The notes: generated by a model from the sequence alone, not told the origin. 58,831 nt of DNA from Oscillospiraceae bacterium (GCA_017545325.1 JAFWOX010000109.1:1-58831), one strand, 5' to 3'; counted from the stretch's first letter, positions 34,066-42,679 are shown. Translations and numbers: made by a program.

Positions 34066-35016
34066 ATGAGCCTGGAGGTACGGAATCTCACCAAACATTA
34101 CGGGGATAAGCTGGTGCTGGATCACCTGAGCTTCACCATGCCCGGACCGGGGGTCTACGCCCTCCTGGGCACCAACGGGGCGGGGAAGACCACCGCCATC
34201 CGCATGATGCTGGGGATGCTGGCCCGGGACGAGGGAGAGGCCCTGTGGAACGGGCAGCCCCTGAAGCCGGAGACCTGCAACGTGGGCTACCTGGCGGAGG
34301 AGCGGGGCCTGTACCCCAAGTACCGGCTGCTGGATCAGCTGCTGTACTTCGCCGCCCTCCGGGGAGTGAGCAAGAGCGACGCCATGGACCGGATCCGCTA
34401 CTGGTCCCGGCGGCTGGAGACGGACGAATATCTCTTCCCCGCCCGCCGGGGTCCCCGGGGCAGCCAGACCCAGGCCCCTTCCCTGAAGGCGGACCAGCTG
34501 AGCAAGGGCAACCAGCAGAAGATCCAGCTGATGCTGGCCCTCCTGCCGGACCCGGAGCTGCTGATCCTGGACGAGCCCCTCTCCGGCCTGGATCCGGTGA
34601 ATACGGACCTGTTCAAATCCATCCTCCGGGAGGAGATCGGCAAGGGGAAGTACATGATCCTCTCCAGCCATCAGATGCCCACAGTGGAGGAATTCTGCAC
34701 GGATATCACCATCCTGGACCGGAGCAGGACCATCCTCCAGGGGAACCTGAACGAGATCAAGAAGGCGTACGGCCGCGTCAACCTCCGCCTGAAGACCGAG
34801 GAAGACGCGGAGGCCCAGATCCGGGCGGCGGGCATCGAGCCCTTCTCCGAGAAGCCCATGGAATACGAGCTCCGGGTCGCCGGGGACGGGCAGGCCAACG
34901 ACCTGCTGCGGCGGCTGGCAGAGGCGGGGATCCGCGTGGTGACCTTCAACCTGCGGGAGCCCAGCCTGCACGAGATTTTTGTGGAAAAGGTGGGGAAAGC
35001 CGATGCTGCCGAATAA
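34066..35016 (+). CDS. ABC transporter ATP-binding protein (NatA-like)
   Basis: A 316-residue ATPase. Walker A GTNGAGKTT, signature LSKGNQQKIQL, Walker B LLILDEPLSGLDPVNTDLF and an H-loop SSHQM are all present. The GNQQK form of the signature and the C-terminal DUF4162-like tail are typical of NatA/YhaQ-type exporters. Start placed at 34066, 8 bp after GGAGG; the ATG at 34060 is too close. It overlaps the next gene by 14 bp. Confidence 0.93.
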   Translation: MSLEVRNLTKHYGDKLVLDHLSFTMPGPGVYALLGTNGAGKTTAIRMMLGMLARDEGEALWNGQPLKPETCNVGYLAEERGLYPKYRLLDQLLYFAALRGVSKSDAMDRIRYWSRRLETDEYLFPARRGPRGSQTQAPSLKADQLSKGNQQKIQLMLALLPDPELLILDEPLSGLDPVNTDLFKSILREEIGKGKYMILSSHQMPTVEEFCTDITILDRSRTILQGNLNEIKKAYGRVNLRLKTEEDAEAQIRAAGIEPFSEKPMEYELRVAGDGQANDLLRRLAEAGIRVVTFNLREPSLHEIFVEKVGKADAAE

Positions 35017-36301
35017 GGCGGAATACGGGGGGATCAAGCAGGTCTTCTCCTTCTCCCTGCAGCAGTATTTCAAGCAGAAGGCCACCTTCGTCATGCTCCT
35101 GATCATGCTGCTGTGCTCTGTGGGGAGCGTGTTCATCATGTCCGCCTCCATGAAGCGGGGACAGAACGCGAACCGGGACGGGGAAACCCTGTATATCCTG
35201 AACGAGAGCCCCTATGCCCTGGATCCGGCGGAGCTGCCGGATTACCTGATCCCGGAACCTGTGGAGGGCTCCGGGGAGGCCTGGCTCAGCCGGCTGAACG
35301 GGGAGGAAAAGAACGTCCTCCTGTGGATCGATCCGGATCCGGAGGGCGGCTGGCGCATCCGCGCCTGCACCGGGGAGGGAAGCAAGGTCAGCGGGACCGA
35401 GTCGGCGCGCATCGCCTCCTACGGCCGCAACGCCTTCCGCAGCGCCAAGCTGGCGGCTTCCGGCGCGGATGAGGAGCAGCAGGCCGCCGCCCTGGCCCGG
35501 TATTCGGCGGAGGCCGTGACCCAGAAGGATTTTCTCGCCCCGCCGGAGGATAACGGCGGCGAGCCCTTCGACCAGGGCCGCTTCCTCATCGGCTTCGTGT
35601 ATGCCATCGTCGCCTTCATGCTGGTGAGCATGTCCGTTTCCTATGTGGTGCGGGCGGTGGCAGAGGAGAAGAGCTCCAAGCTCATCGACCAGCTCATGGT
35701 TTCCGTCCGTCCTCTGGCCCTCATCTGGGGCAAGATCCTGGCGGCCATGTGCGTGGTGCTGGCGGGCATTCTGATGATCGCCCTGGGCATGACGGTCACC
35801 CGGACGATCCTGGGGGTGGAGCCCCTGCCCGGGGGCGTGTCCATCGGGGCGGTGCTGGCCGGGCTGGGGGCAAAGGAGCTGCTCTGCATCCTCCTGTCCC
35901 TGCTCCTGGGCTATCTCTGCTTCTCCCTCCTGGGGGGCATCGCCGGCTCCTGCAGCTCCGGGGAGGAGGGGACGGATACCGCCGCCACGGCGGCTACCCT
36001 GCTGAGCCTGGCGGGATACATGATCGGGATCTTCACCTCCTTTTCCGGGAACCGGGCCCTGCAGACCGTCGTCTCCCTCCTGCCCCTGATCTCCGCCTTC
36101 ACGGCTCCGGCCCGGTATATCAGCGGGGATATCTCCTTCTGGGTCCTGCTCCTGAGCTGGGTCCTCCAGGCGGGGACGGGCCTGCTGCTGGGCCGCTTCT
36201 GCGCCGCCGTTTACGGCGCGCTGCTCATCCATAGAGGAGAAAAGATCAAGCTGAAGCAGCTCCTGAGGATCTTCCGGGAGCAGAAGGGGGTGCGGGCATG
36301 A
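35003..36301 (+). CDS. ABC-2 type permease (NatB-like), first
   Basis: A 432-residue permease. One N-terminal membrane segment (ATFVMLLIMLLCSVGSVFIM), an extracytoplasmic domain of about 150 residues, then five or six segments with the ABC-2 stretch SYVVRAVAEEKSSKLIDQLMVSVRPLALIWGKILA. This is the NatB layout. It overlaps the ATPase gene and the second permease gene (4 bp). Substrate, such as sodium, peptide or drug, is unknown. Start at 35003 follows AAAGGTGGGGAAAG. Confidence 0.9.
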   Translation: MLPNKAEYGGIKQVFSFSLQQYFKQKATFVMLLIMLLCSVGSVFIMSASMKRGQNANRDGETLYILNESPYALDPAELPDYLIPEPVEGSGEAWLSRLNGEEKNVLLWIDPDPEGGWRIRACTGEGSKVSGTESARIASYGRNAFRSAKLAASGADEEQQAAALARYSAEAVTQKDFLAPPEDNGGEPFDQGRFLIGFVYAIVAFMLVSMSVSYVVRAVAEEKSSKLIDQLMVSVRPLALIWGKILAAMCVVLAGILMIALGMTVTRTILGVEPLPGGVSIGAVLAGLGAKELLCILLSLLLGYLCFSLLGGIAGSCSSGEEGTDTAATAATLLSLAGYMIGIFTSFSGNRALQTVVSLLPLISAFTAPARYISGDISFWVLLLSWVLQAGTGLLLGRFCAAVYGALLIHRGEKIKLKQLLRIFREQKGVRA

Positions 36302-37653
36302 GAAAGGGCTTCCTCAACGGCTGGAACAAGGTGTTCCGCTTCTCCCTGGCCCGGACCGTATCCGGGAAGGGCTGGAAGCTCCTCACCCTGCTTCCGGCGC
36401 TGCTCCTGCTGCTGTGCATCCCCGCCCTGTTCCTGCTGCTGCAGAGCGGCGGGGGGGAGGAAGAGGTATGGGACCGCACCTCCCTTCGGGTGGTCTACGT
36501 GGCGGACGAGACCCCGGGCGAGCTGGACTTCAATCTGCTGAACACCCTGGGGGATCCCCTGTATTCCGATTTGAATTACGTCCTCTGCGCCGGTGCGGAG
36601 GACGCCCTGGCCCGGGCGGCAGGGGAGCCGGACAGCCTGATCCTTTCCCTGCGCCGGGAGGGGGACGGCTACCGTCTCCGGTCGGTGCTGCCGGAACAGA
36701 GCGCCCTGGATATGCGGGAGGCGGAGCATTTTGCGGATTTCCTGAACGGGTATTTCGGCGCGGTCCTGCCCCTGAAATCCGGCCTGACGCCGGAGCAGCT
36801 GGAGGAGCTCCTGGAGCCGGTGTATTCCTCCGCGGCCAATGCGCAGGAGATCCTCTCCGGGGAGGTCGGCGGCGACGGCACAGCCGGGGAGATCCGGGAG
36901 ATCGCGGATATCATCCTGCCCTATCTGAACGTGATGGTGCTGTACTTCCTGGTGCTGTTCTACGGGCAGGGCGTGGCCTCCTCCGTGGTGCTGGAGAAGC
37001 AGTCCAAGCTCATGGATACCTTCCTGCTCTCCCTTCGGCCCGAGGCCATGGTCCTGGGCAAGCTCCTGGCGGGGACCCTGGCGGGCATCCTCCAGGTCCT
37101 GGTCTGGATCGTCGGGGCCGCCGGCGGTCTGCTCCTGGGCTCCGGGCTGGTGCGCGTCCTGTATCCGGCGGCCCAGATGGGCTTCCTCCGGGTCCTGGGC
37201 CAGCTGGGCTCCCTGGGGTTTTTCGCCCCGGCGCCCTCCGTCCTTGCGCTGCTGCTGATCGTGGGCGGCTTCCTGCTGTACTGCTCCCTGGCCGCCGTGG
37301 GCGGCGCCCTGGCGGGGAAGCAGGCGGACCTGGGCAGCACCAACTCCCTGTTCACCACCCTGCTGGTAGCCAGCTTCCTCATCAGCATCCTGGGAAAGGG
37401 GAGCAGCTCCGGCCAGATCATTTCCGACGCCTCCTGGATGAACTATGTGCCCTTCACCGCCGTGCTCACCCTGCCCTCCCGCCTGGTGCTGGGGGAGGCG
37501 AGCCCGCTGACGGGGATCGTTTCCCTGGCGATCGTTCTTCTGTTCGCCCTGGCCATCGCCGTGCTGGCGGGCAGGCTGTATACCCTCCTGGCCTTCCGGA
37601 AGGGGGATCCTCCCAAGATCAAGGACATCCCCGGTCTGCTCCGGGGGAAATAA
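36298..37653 (+). CDS. ABC-2 type permease (NatB-like), second
   Basis: A 451-residue permease with the same layout: N-terminal segment (LLTLLPALLLLLCIPALFLLL), a long external domain, then five or six segments with VVLEKQSKLMDTFLLSLRPEAMVLGKLLAG aligned to the first permease's EEKSSKLIDQLMVSVRPLALIWGKILA. The two permeases are paralogous and probably form a heterodimer with a NatA dimer. Last gene of the operon. Confidence 0.9.
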   Translation: MRKGFLNGWNKVFRFSLARTVSGKGWKLLTLLPALLLLLCIPALFLLLQSGGGEEEVWDRTSLRVVYVADETPGELDFNLLNTLGDPLYSDLNYVLCAGAEDALARAAGEPDSLILSLRREGDGYRLRSVLPEQSALDMREAEHFADFLNGYFGAVLPLKSGLTPEQLEELLEPVYSSAANAQEILSGEVGGDGTAGEIREIADIILPYLNVMVLYFLVLFYGQGVASSVVLEKQSKLMDTFLLSLRPEAMVLGKLLAGTLAGILQVLVWIVGAAGGLLLGSGLVRVLYPAAQMGFLRVLGQLGSLGFFAPAPSVLALLLIVGGFLLYCSLAAVGGALAGKQADLGSTNSLFTTLLVASFLISILGKGSSSGQIISDASWMNYVPFTAVLTLPSRLVLGEASPLTGIVSLAIVLLFALAIAVLAGRLYTLLAFRKGDPPKIKDIPGLLRGK

Positions 37654-37665
37654 GACGAAACGACT

Positions 37666-37693
37666 CCCCTCTCCGGGTGATCCCGGGGAGGGG
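37666..37693. terminator. Hairpin ending the ABC operon
   Basis: Arms CCCCTCTCCGGG (37666-37677) and CCCGGGGAGGGG (37682-37693) with one G-T pair; followed by AAAAACC, not T, so it is not a classical intrinsic terminator on this strand. Confidence 0.5.
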
Positions 37694-37712
37694 AAAAACC
37701 CAAAATCTCCCC

Positions 37713-37741
37713 TTGACAAACCCGGGGAGATGGGATATACT
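37713..37741 (+). promoter_or_regulatory. Promoter of tRNA-Val
   Basis: TTGACA (37713-37718), 17 bp, TATACT (37736-37741), 20 bp before the tRNA. Confidence 0.85.
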
Positions 37742-37761
37742 CACTAAGCTTTGACCGATTA

Positions 37762-37837
37762 GGACAGTTAGCTCAGCTGGTAGAGCTTCCGCTTGACGTG
37801 CGGAAGGTCAGGGGTTCGAGTCCCTTACTGTCCACCA
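37762..37837 (+). tRNA. tRNA-Val (anticodon GAC)
   Basis: 76 nt with CCA encoded. Acceptor GGACAGT pairs with ACTGTCC, discriminator A73; D arm GCTC/GAGC; anticodon arm TCCGC-TTGACGT-GCGGA with anticodon GAC; T arm AGGGG-TTCGAGT-CCCTT. It decodes GUC and GUU. Confidence 0.97.
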
Positions 37838-37839
37838 TG

Positions 37840-37869
37840 AAAAAAGCACTGCTTCTGCAGTGCTTTTTT
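37840..37869 (+). terminator. Terminator of tRNA-Val
   Basis: Arms AAAAAAGCACTGC and GCAGTGCTTTTTT around TTCT; both strands carry T-runs. Confidence 0.93.
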
Positions 37870-37880
37870 CAACTCTATTC

Positions 37881-38090
37881 GCCCATGGCGAGTGATATTG
37901 CTTTGCAGTGATATTCGGCTGACGCCGAGTGATATTGCGCAGGGCGCAGCTTAGAGGGCGAATAGAATATAACTGCGCCGTAAAGCGCAATTAAACTGCC
38001 GCTGAAAGCGGGAATATCACTTGAACAGAGTTTACCGATGACAAGCAGGTCTGAGGGGTTGACAAAGGCTGACAGCATTCTCCGTGAAAG
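37881..38090 (+). repeat. Structured 210-bp direct repeat, copy 1
   Basis: Nearly identical to 38131-38340, offset exactly 250 bp, with only about eight base differences. It contains three AGTGATATT copies separated by small palindromes (GCTTTGC, CGGC-TGA-C-GCCG, GCGC-AG-GGCGC), two hairpins (TGCGC/GCGCA; CCGC/GCGG) and one AATATCACT, the exact reverse complement of AGTGATATT. A flanking CTATTCGCCC is matched by GGGCGAATAG inside the element. The last 53 bp are the first codons of a four-helix-bundle gene, here broken. Lower GC than the region. Confidence 0.9.
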
Positions 38091-38145
38091 GAACTCGGTT
38101 TGCCAAATCAGACTCCTTTCAGTTCTGTTCGCCCATGGCGAGTGA
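38038..38145 (+). pseudogene. Truncated relic of a four-helix-bundle gene
   Basis: An ATG at 38038, homologous to the start of the intact gene at 38288, encodes MTSRSEGLTKADSILRER, matching MTNRSEGLTMADSILRER. Sequence then diverges and runs into copy 2, stopping at TGA 38145 after 35 codons. The internal Met 10, a possible true start in the intact gene, is Lys here. Confidence 0.75.
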
Positions 38146-38340
38146 TATTGCTTTGCAGTGATATTCGGCTGACGCCGAGTGATATTGCGCAGGGCGCAGC
38201 TTAGAGGGCGAATAAAATATAACTGCGCCGTAAAGCGCAATTAAACTGCCGCTGAAAGCGGGAATATCACTTGAACAGGATTTACCGATGACAAACAGGT
38301 CTGAGGGGTTGACGATGGCTGACAGCATTCTCCGTGAAAG
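38131..38340 (+). repeat. Structured 210-bp direct repeat, copy 2 (leader of the intact gene)
   Basis: Second copy of the element at 37881-38090. It leads straight into the intact four-helix-bundle gene with an ACAGGA ribosome site at 38275-38280; copy 1 has ACAGAG there. A single AATATCACT could pair with any of three upstream AGTGATATT, so an RNA could adopt alternative folds. Confidence 0.9.
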
Positions 38341-38671
38341 ATCCAAGGATTTTGCCAAACAAATTGTGATTCTTTGCAGAAATATCAAGCAGGAACACCG
38401 AGAGTCCGTTCTGACAAACCAACTGCTCAGAAGCGGCACCTCTATCGGCGCGAATATCCATGAGGCGCAGTATGCGCAGGGGACAAGAGACTTTATTTCC
38501 AAATTTGAAATATCTCTCAAGGAAGTTTATGAGACGGAGTACTGGCTTGAATTGTTGTTTGAAACGGGATATCTGGATGAACAAACATACAAGCCTTTGA
38601 AAAACAGCTGCGGCGCAATAAGACGAATGCTGATCGCTTCCATCAAAACACTCAAGGGAAGCGCTGAATAA
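38288..38671 (+). CDS. Four-helix-bundle protein (S23/IVS-type, bAvd-like)
   Basis: A 127-residue protein of the family first described from 23S rRNA intervening sequences and related to the Avd accessory protein of diversity-generating retroelements. Conserved core: KDFAKQIVILCRNI, LRSGTSIGANIHEAQYAQGTRDFISKFEISLKEVYETEYWLELLFETGYL. No reverse transcriptase, rRNA or template repeat is nearby. The start may be 38288 or the in-frame ATG at 38315, which follows GAGGGG. Preceded by the duplicated structured element; function unknown. Confidence 0.88.
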   Translation: MTNRSEGLTMADSILRERSKDFAKQIVILCRNIKQEHRESVLTNQLLRSGTSIGANIHEAQYAQGTRDFISKFEISLKEVYETEYWLELLFETGYLDEQTYKPLKNSCGAIRRMLIASIKTLKGSAE

Positions 38672-38782
38672 TCATCAAAAAAGCACCCCTCCCCTCCGCC
38701 GGTGCAGCCGTCATCGGCCCGGCGCGCGGGGTCTGCCCGGTGATCGACGGCGCAGGAATTGCCTATAACGCCAGGAAACCGA

Positions 38783-38827
38783 CTGCCGGCTCTCCCGATC
38801 GGGGAAGGCCGGCAGAAATTTTTTTGG
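38783..38827 (+). terminator. Terminator after the four-helix-bundle gene
   Basis: Arms CTGCCGGC (38783-38790) and GCCGGCAG (38808-38815), then AAATTTTTTT. The rest of 38672-39050 holds no gene I can support; a further CCCGCA/TGCGGG hairpin is at 38858-38877 and a TATACT box at 38937-38942 could serve the phosphatase gene. Confidence 0.8.
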
Positions 38828-39050
38828 CACGGCCTTTCGCCGTTTCAACGCCGAAAGCCCGCAAGGGTTTCTGCGGGTGCGCCCGGATATTCGCGCAGCG
38901 GATGAATTCCCTGTGGAAATCCGGGCCGACTCATATTATACTGGGAGAAAAAATCGGGAGTATCGGGCGTTTGCCCTCATCCGGGCCGGATATCGCCCTT
39001 CGCGGACCGGCAAGGCGTACCGGATGATCCATGCTGGGAGAGAGGAACGC

Positions 39051-41216
39051 ATGAGCAAAAACAGATCCTTGGGCAGAAAGATCCTCCGGGCGATGATCGC
39101 GGCGGTGATCGGGATGCTGCTGGTCGCCGGGATCATTTTCTTCCTGACGATGAAAAAATCCTCGAATGCGCTGGCTTCTTCCAACCGCAGCCTCAGCGAG
39201 ACCATCGGGGACAAATCCTCGGCCTATATGACCGAGCAGTCCCAGCGCCGGATGATGGAGCTGGCCGAGAACAAGGCGGAAATCGCGGACGAGCTCTTTT
39301 TTGAGTTTGAACGGGGAGTCCGCGTCGCGGCTTCCGTCGCCGGGCAGATCTACAGCCATCCGGAGCAGTATGCCCCGCGGCCCGTGCCCCTGCCCGACCC
39401 CGAAAAGGATGGAGAGCTGACGATCCAGGTCCTGTATTCCGCGAAAACGGATCCGTCGGATCCGGAGATCCGGGAGGAGCTGGAGCTGATCGGCAACGTT
39501 CAGGATGTGCTCATGGCCGTGAACGCCAGCCAGGAGAATATGGCCTCCATCTATGTGGCGACGGAATCGGGCTTCATGGTTCAGGCGGACTTCATCCCCG
39601 CCAAAAAGTTCGATGAGTCGGGAAGCCTGATGCCCATGGAGGCGAAGGAGCGTCCCTGGTACGAAGGCGCAGCCAGGACCGGGGAGCCCTTCTTTACCCC
39701 GGTCACCAAGGACGCCCACACCCCGCGCCTGGCGATCATGTGCGGCGTGCCGGTCTTCCTCGGGGAGCGGCTCATGGGGGTCGCCGGCGCGGGCATGTAC
39801 CTGGACGACCTGGAGACCCTGGTCAAAAGCGTGGATCTGGGGGAAAGCGGCAACGCCTGCATCCTGAACCGCAGGGGGCAGGTCCTGTTCTCCACCTACG
39901 AGGAGGGGACCCTTGCCGCGGTCACCGACGCGCAGGACCTTCGCCTTTCGGAGGACGAGGCCCTGGCGGAGATGACCCGCAACGCGGTCGCCGGGAAGCC
40001 CGGAGTGACGCTGCTCACCCTGGACGGAGTCCCCAGCTATGCGGCCTTCGCCCCCATGAAGAGCGTCGGCTGGTCCATGATCGTCTTTCTCTGCCAGGAG
40101 GCGGTGGAGGCCCCCACCAACCAGCTCCTGGTCAATATCGACCAGATGACGGAAAAATCCTTTCAGGAATCCAACCGGTATATCCGGAGCGCCAATATCC
40201 TGCTGCTGATCCTGCTGGGCTTATCGGTGTACATCGCCCTGGTCGTTTCCGTGGCGCTTTCCAACCGGATCGTCAAGCCGATCCGGCTGCTCACCGAGAA
40301 GGTCGGCTCCATGCAGGGGGACAATCTGGACTTCACCTGGGACCTGGATACCGGCGACGAGACCCAGACGCTGGCGAATTCCTTCCAATCCCTGACGCTG
40401 CGGATGAAGGAATACCTCCGGGAGAACGAGGCCATCACCGCGGAGAGAGAACGCATCAGCACCGAGCTGGGTCTGGCCACCCGGATCCAGGCGGCGATGC
40501 TGCCCAATATCTTCCCGCCCTTTCCCGACCGCTCGGAATTCGACATCTACGCCCTCATGGACCCCGCCCGGGAGGTGGGGGGAGATTTTTACGATTTCTT
40601 CCTGATCGACGAGGATCATCTGGGCATGGTGATCGCCGACGTCTCCGGCAAGGGGGTCCCCGCGGCGCTGTTCATGATGGCCTCCAAGATCATCCTGCAG
40701 AGCTATGCCGCCATGGGCAAGTCTCCGGCGGAGATCCTTACCCGGACGAATGACGCGATCTGCGCCAACAACGAGGAGGAGATGTTCGTCACGGCCTGGG
40801 TGGGGATCCTGGAGCTGTCCACCGGCAGGCTGACCGCCGCCAACGCGGGGCACGAATACCCCACCGTCCGGAAGCCGGACGGGCAGTTTGAGCTGCTGAA
40901 GGACAAGCACGGATTCGTCATGGGCGGCATGGGTGGAATGGTTTACCGGGAATACGAGCTTCAGCTGGAGCCGGGATCGAAGGTGTTCGTCTATACGGAC
41001 GGCGTGCCGGAGGCCATGGGGGGAGAGGCCGCCCGGGAGATGTTCGGGACCGGCCGCATGCTGGAGGCGCTGAACGAGTCCCCGGAGGCTTCCCCGAAGC
41101 AGATCATCACCCAGGTCCGCCGGGCGATGGAGGCCTTCGTGAAGGACGCCGAGCAATTTGACGATATCACGATGCTCTGCATCGAATATAAGAAAAAGGC
41201 GGAGCCGGGGGCCTGA
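39051..41216 (+). CDS. Membrane sensor PP2C phosphatase (dCache-HAMP-SpoIIE, RsbU-like)
   Basis: A 721-residue protein. Membrane segment about 14-33, an extracytoplasmic double-Cache domain (about 35-375; RPWYEGAARTGEPFFTPVTKD and GVAGAGMYLDDL are Cache motifs), a second membrane segment (ILLLILLGLSVYIALVVSVAL), HAMP, a helical linker with ATRIQAAMLPNIFPPFPDRSEFD, and a SpoIIE-type phosphatase with metal-binding REVGGDFYDFF, DVSGKGVPAALFM, NAGHEYPTV and FDDITMLCIEY. Family members dephosphorylate anti-anti-sigma factors in response to an external signal; no STAS or kinase partner is here. Start follows GGGAGAGAGG. Confidence 0.9.
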   Translation: MSKNRSLGRKILRAMIAAVIGMLLVAGIIFFLTMKKSSNALASSNRSLSETIGDKSSAYMTEQSQRRMMELAENKAEIADELFFEFERGVRVAASVAGQIYSHPEQYAPRPVPLPDPEKDGELTIQVLYSAKTDPSDPEIREELELIGNVQDVLMAVNASQENMASIYVATESGFMVQADFIPAKKFDESGSLMPMEAKERPWYEGAARTGEPFFTPVTKDAHTPRLAIMCGVPVFLGERLMGVAGAGMYLDDLETLVKSVDLGESGNACILNRRGQVLFSTYEEGTLAAVTDAQDLRLSEDEALAEMTRNAVAGKPGVTLLTLDGVPSYAAFAPMKSVGWSMIVFLCQEAVEAPTNQLLVNIDQMTEKSFQESNRYIRSANILLLILLGLSVYIALVVSVALSNRIVKPIRLLTEKVGSMQGDNLDFTWDLDTGDETQTLANSFQSLTLRMKEYLRENEAITAERERISTELGLATRIQAAMLPNIFPPFPDRSEFDIYALMDPAREVGGDFYDFFLIDEDHLGMVIADVSGKGVPAALFMMASKIILQSYAAMGKSPAEILTRTNDAICANNEEEMFVTAWVGILELSTGRLTAANAGHEYPTVRKPDGQFELLKDKHGFVMGGMGGMVYREYELQLEPGSKVFVYTDGVPEAMGGEAAREMFGTGRMLEALNESPEASPKQIITQVRRAMEAFVKDAEQFDDITMLCIEYKKKAEPGA

Positions 41217-41257
41217 GGGCCAGGGAGGCCGGCCCGAAACCAGGGGAGGAGAGCGGC

Positions 41258-42250
41258 ATGGAGATCAGACAGACGGCGGAGCTGTACGCCCTGTATCCGG
41301 AGCCCCAGGAGGGGATCCGGGAGGATTCCCCGGAGCTTCTGCTGATGCGGCATATCGCTGCGGGGGAGTATGACCGGGCGGCGGCCCTGTTCCGGGAACG
41401 GAAGCAGTTTACGGAGGCCCTGCCCGTGGTGGACGCCCCCTACGGGCGGTTCGAGGGGAGGGAGGAGATCCTTGCCTTCGCCCGGGGGTTTGCGGGCCGG
41501 TTCGGCGCGGAGGGGCTGGAGGTCCTGCCCCGGTTCCAGACCCGGAGCGGGGGCCGCTCCGTGACGGAGGTGGTCCTGAACTTCACCGTGGACGGGATGA
41601 TCGACCAGGTGCCCATGTTCGTGGTGGGGGATCTGGGCAGCCGGGGGACCCTGGAGGAGGTGCGGCTCTACTGCCACAGCAGCTTCGTGCCGGGTCTGAC
41701 CCCCTACAGGAGGCCGCTTTTTCCCTCCGCCCATCTGGAGATGGGGGATCCGGGTCTGCTCACCGGGGCGGTGAAGGAATACTACGTCGCCCTGCACCAT
41801 ATGCCCGGGCTGGACGTGGACCGCATCCTGGCCTGCATGCACCCGGACTGCGTCTTCGGCGGCTACGGCCGGTACGAGGGCAAGGCTCCGGAAAAGGGGC
41901 CGGAGGCCATGCGCCGGATCTATACCAATATGGCTTCCTATATCCCGGCCGGGGTGGGCATGCGCTACGAGACCCTCATCGACGACGGGGTGACCGGCGT
42001 CATCGAATGGGTCCACGTGGTCACGGACAAGGGCCATGGGGAGCTGGGCCGGATCGCCATGTCCGGCATCGCCGCCTACATGCGGGGAGAGGACGGACGG
42101 CTCATCAGCATCCGCATCAGCGACTATGCCTGGATGGAGAAGGAGATCCGGTGGGAAGAGACCGGGACCACCAGGGAGGAGGCCGGAAAGGTCAACCGGG
42201 TGCCCGAATTTCCCGCAGGGGTGGGGCGGAAGAGCCAGGAGACCCTGTAG
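41258..42250 (+). CDS. NTF2-like (SnoaL-type) protein
   Basis: A 330-residue soluble protein with two NTF2-like halves: about 25-160 (LLMRHIAAGEYDRAAALFRE ... RFEGREEILAFARGF) and 170-305 (VKEYYVALHHMPGLDVDRILACMHPDCVFGGYGRYEG ... GVIEWVHVVTDKGHGEL). This cone-shaped fold binds small molecules or catalyses isomerisation; residues do not point to one reaction. It starts 41 bp after the phosphatase with a GGGGAGGAG site, so may be co-transcribed. Confidence 0.65.
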   Translation: MEIRQTAELYALYPEPQEGIREDSPELLLMRHIAAGEYDRAAALFRERKQFTEALPVVDAPYGRFEGREEILAFARGFAGRFGAEGLEVLPRFQTRSGGRSVTEVVLNFTVDGMIDQVPMFVVGDLGSRGTLEEVRLYCHSSFVPGLTPYRRPLFPSAHLEMGDPGLLTGAVKEYYVALHHMPGLDVDRILACMHPDCVFGGYGRYEGKAPEKGPEAMRRIYTNMASYIPAGVGMRYETLIDDGVTGVIEWVHVVTDKGHGELGRIAMSGIAAYMRGEDGRLISIRISDYAWMEKEIRWEETGTTREEAGKVNRVPEFPAGVGRKSQETL

Positions 42251-42343
42251 CCTGCCGCCCGGCTGTCGGAAAACGGAAATCCCCTTCTGTTCTCGGTTTA
42301 CCTGGTGAACCTGAATAGAACCGTCGTCCCGCCGCAGCGTTTG

Positions 42344-42514
42344 GCTTCCCCTCGGGGGAAGCTGTCAGCCGCCGTCTCCCGCAAGGCGGCTGACTGATGA
42401 GGGGCAATGACTGCCGGGCTTATCAAAAGAGGCGAATGAGCCTGACGGCTCGTCGTTTGCTTCCGCAAACGTCCCTCATCCGGCGCTTCGCGCCGCCTTC
42501 CCCCAGGGGAAGGC
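42344..42514. repeat. Cluster of palindromes upstream of the orphan glycyl radical enzyme
   Basis: At least five hairpins in 170 bp: GCTTCCCC/GGGGGAAGC (42344-42362), GTCAGCCGCC/GGCGGCTGAC (42364-42394), GTTTGC/GCAAAC (about 42455-42470), GGCGC/GCGCC (42482-42494) and GCCTTCCCC/GGGGAAGGC (42495-42514). GATGAGGG (42396-42403) and CCCTCATC (42473-42480) form an outer pair, and the two GGGGAAG-type ends are alike. It resembles repetitive intergenic elements common in Clostridia. No protein gene lies in 42251-42679. Confidence 0.65.
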
Positions 42515-42589
42515 AGAGATGCGGTTCGTCAATCTTCCGATGTCATGTACCATCAACACAAATGGGGACAGGAACGGCGGAAATCCCCT

Positions 42590-42618
42590 TTGACTTCCGC
42601 GGGAATACCCGATATAAT
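42590..42618 (+). promoter_or_regulatory. Promoter of the second glycyl radical enzyme
   Basis: TTGACT (42590-42595), 17 bp, TATAAT (42613-42618). Confidence 0.85.
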
Positions 42619-42679
42619 AAAATTAAGATTTTGTGCCCGACAGGACACGGCCAATATGCATGAAAGGAGCGTGCTGCTT

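Noticed and set aside
37881..38340. CRISPR array
   Set aside because: The AGTGATATT repeats are 9 bp, unevenly spaced by palindromes rather than by unique spacers, and no cas gene is nearby.
37762..38671. Integrase-driven genomic island at tRNA-Val
   Set aside because: No integrase and no repeat of the tRNA 3' end is visible downstream within the window.
38288..38671. Diversity-generating retroelement accessory gene (avd)
   Set aside because: No reverse transcriptase, template repeat or variable repeat is present; only the four-helix-bundle family is shared.
38740..39027. 95-codon open frame between the four-helix-bundle gene and the phosphatase
   Set aside because: It spans a terminator with a T-run, lacks a ribosome site and shows no protein-like pattern.
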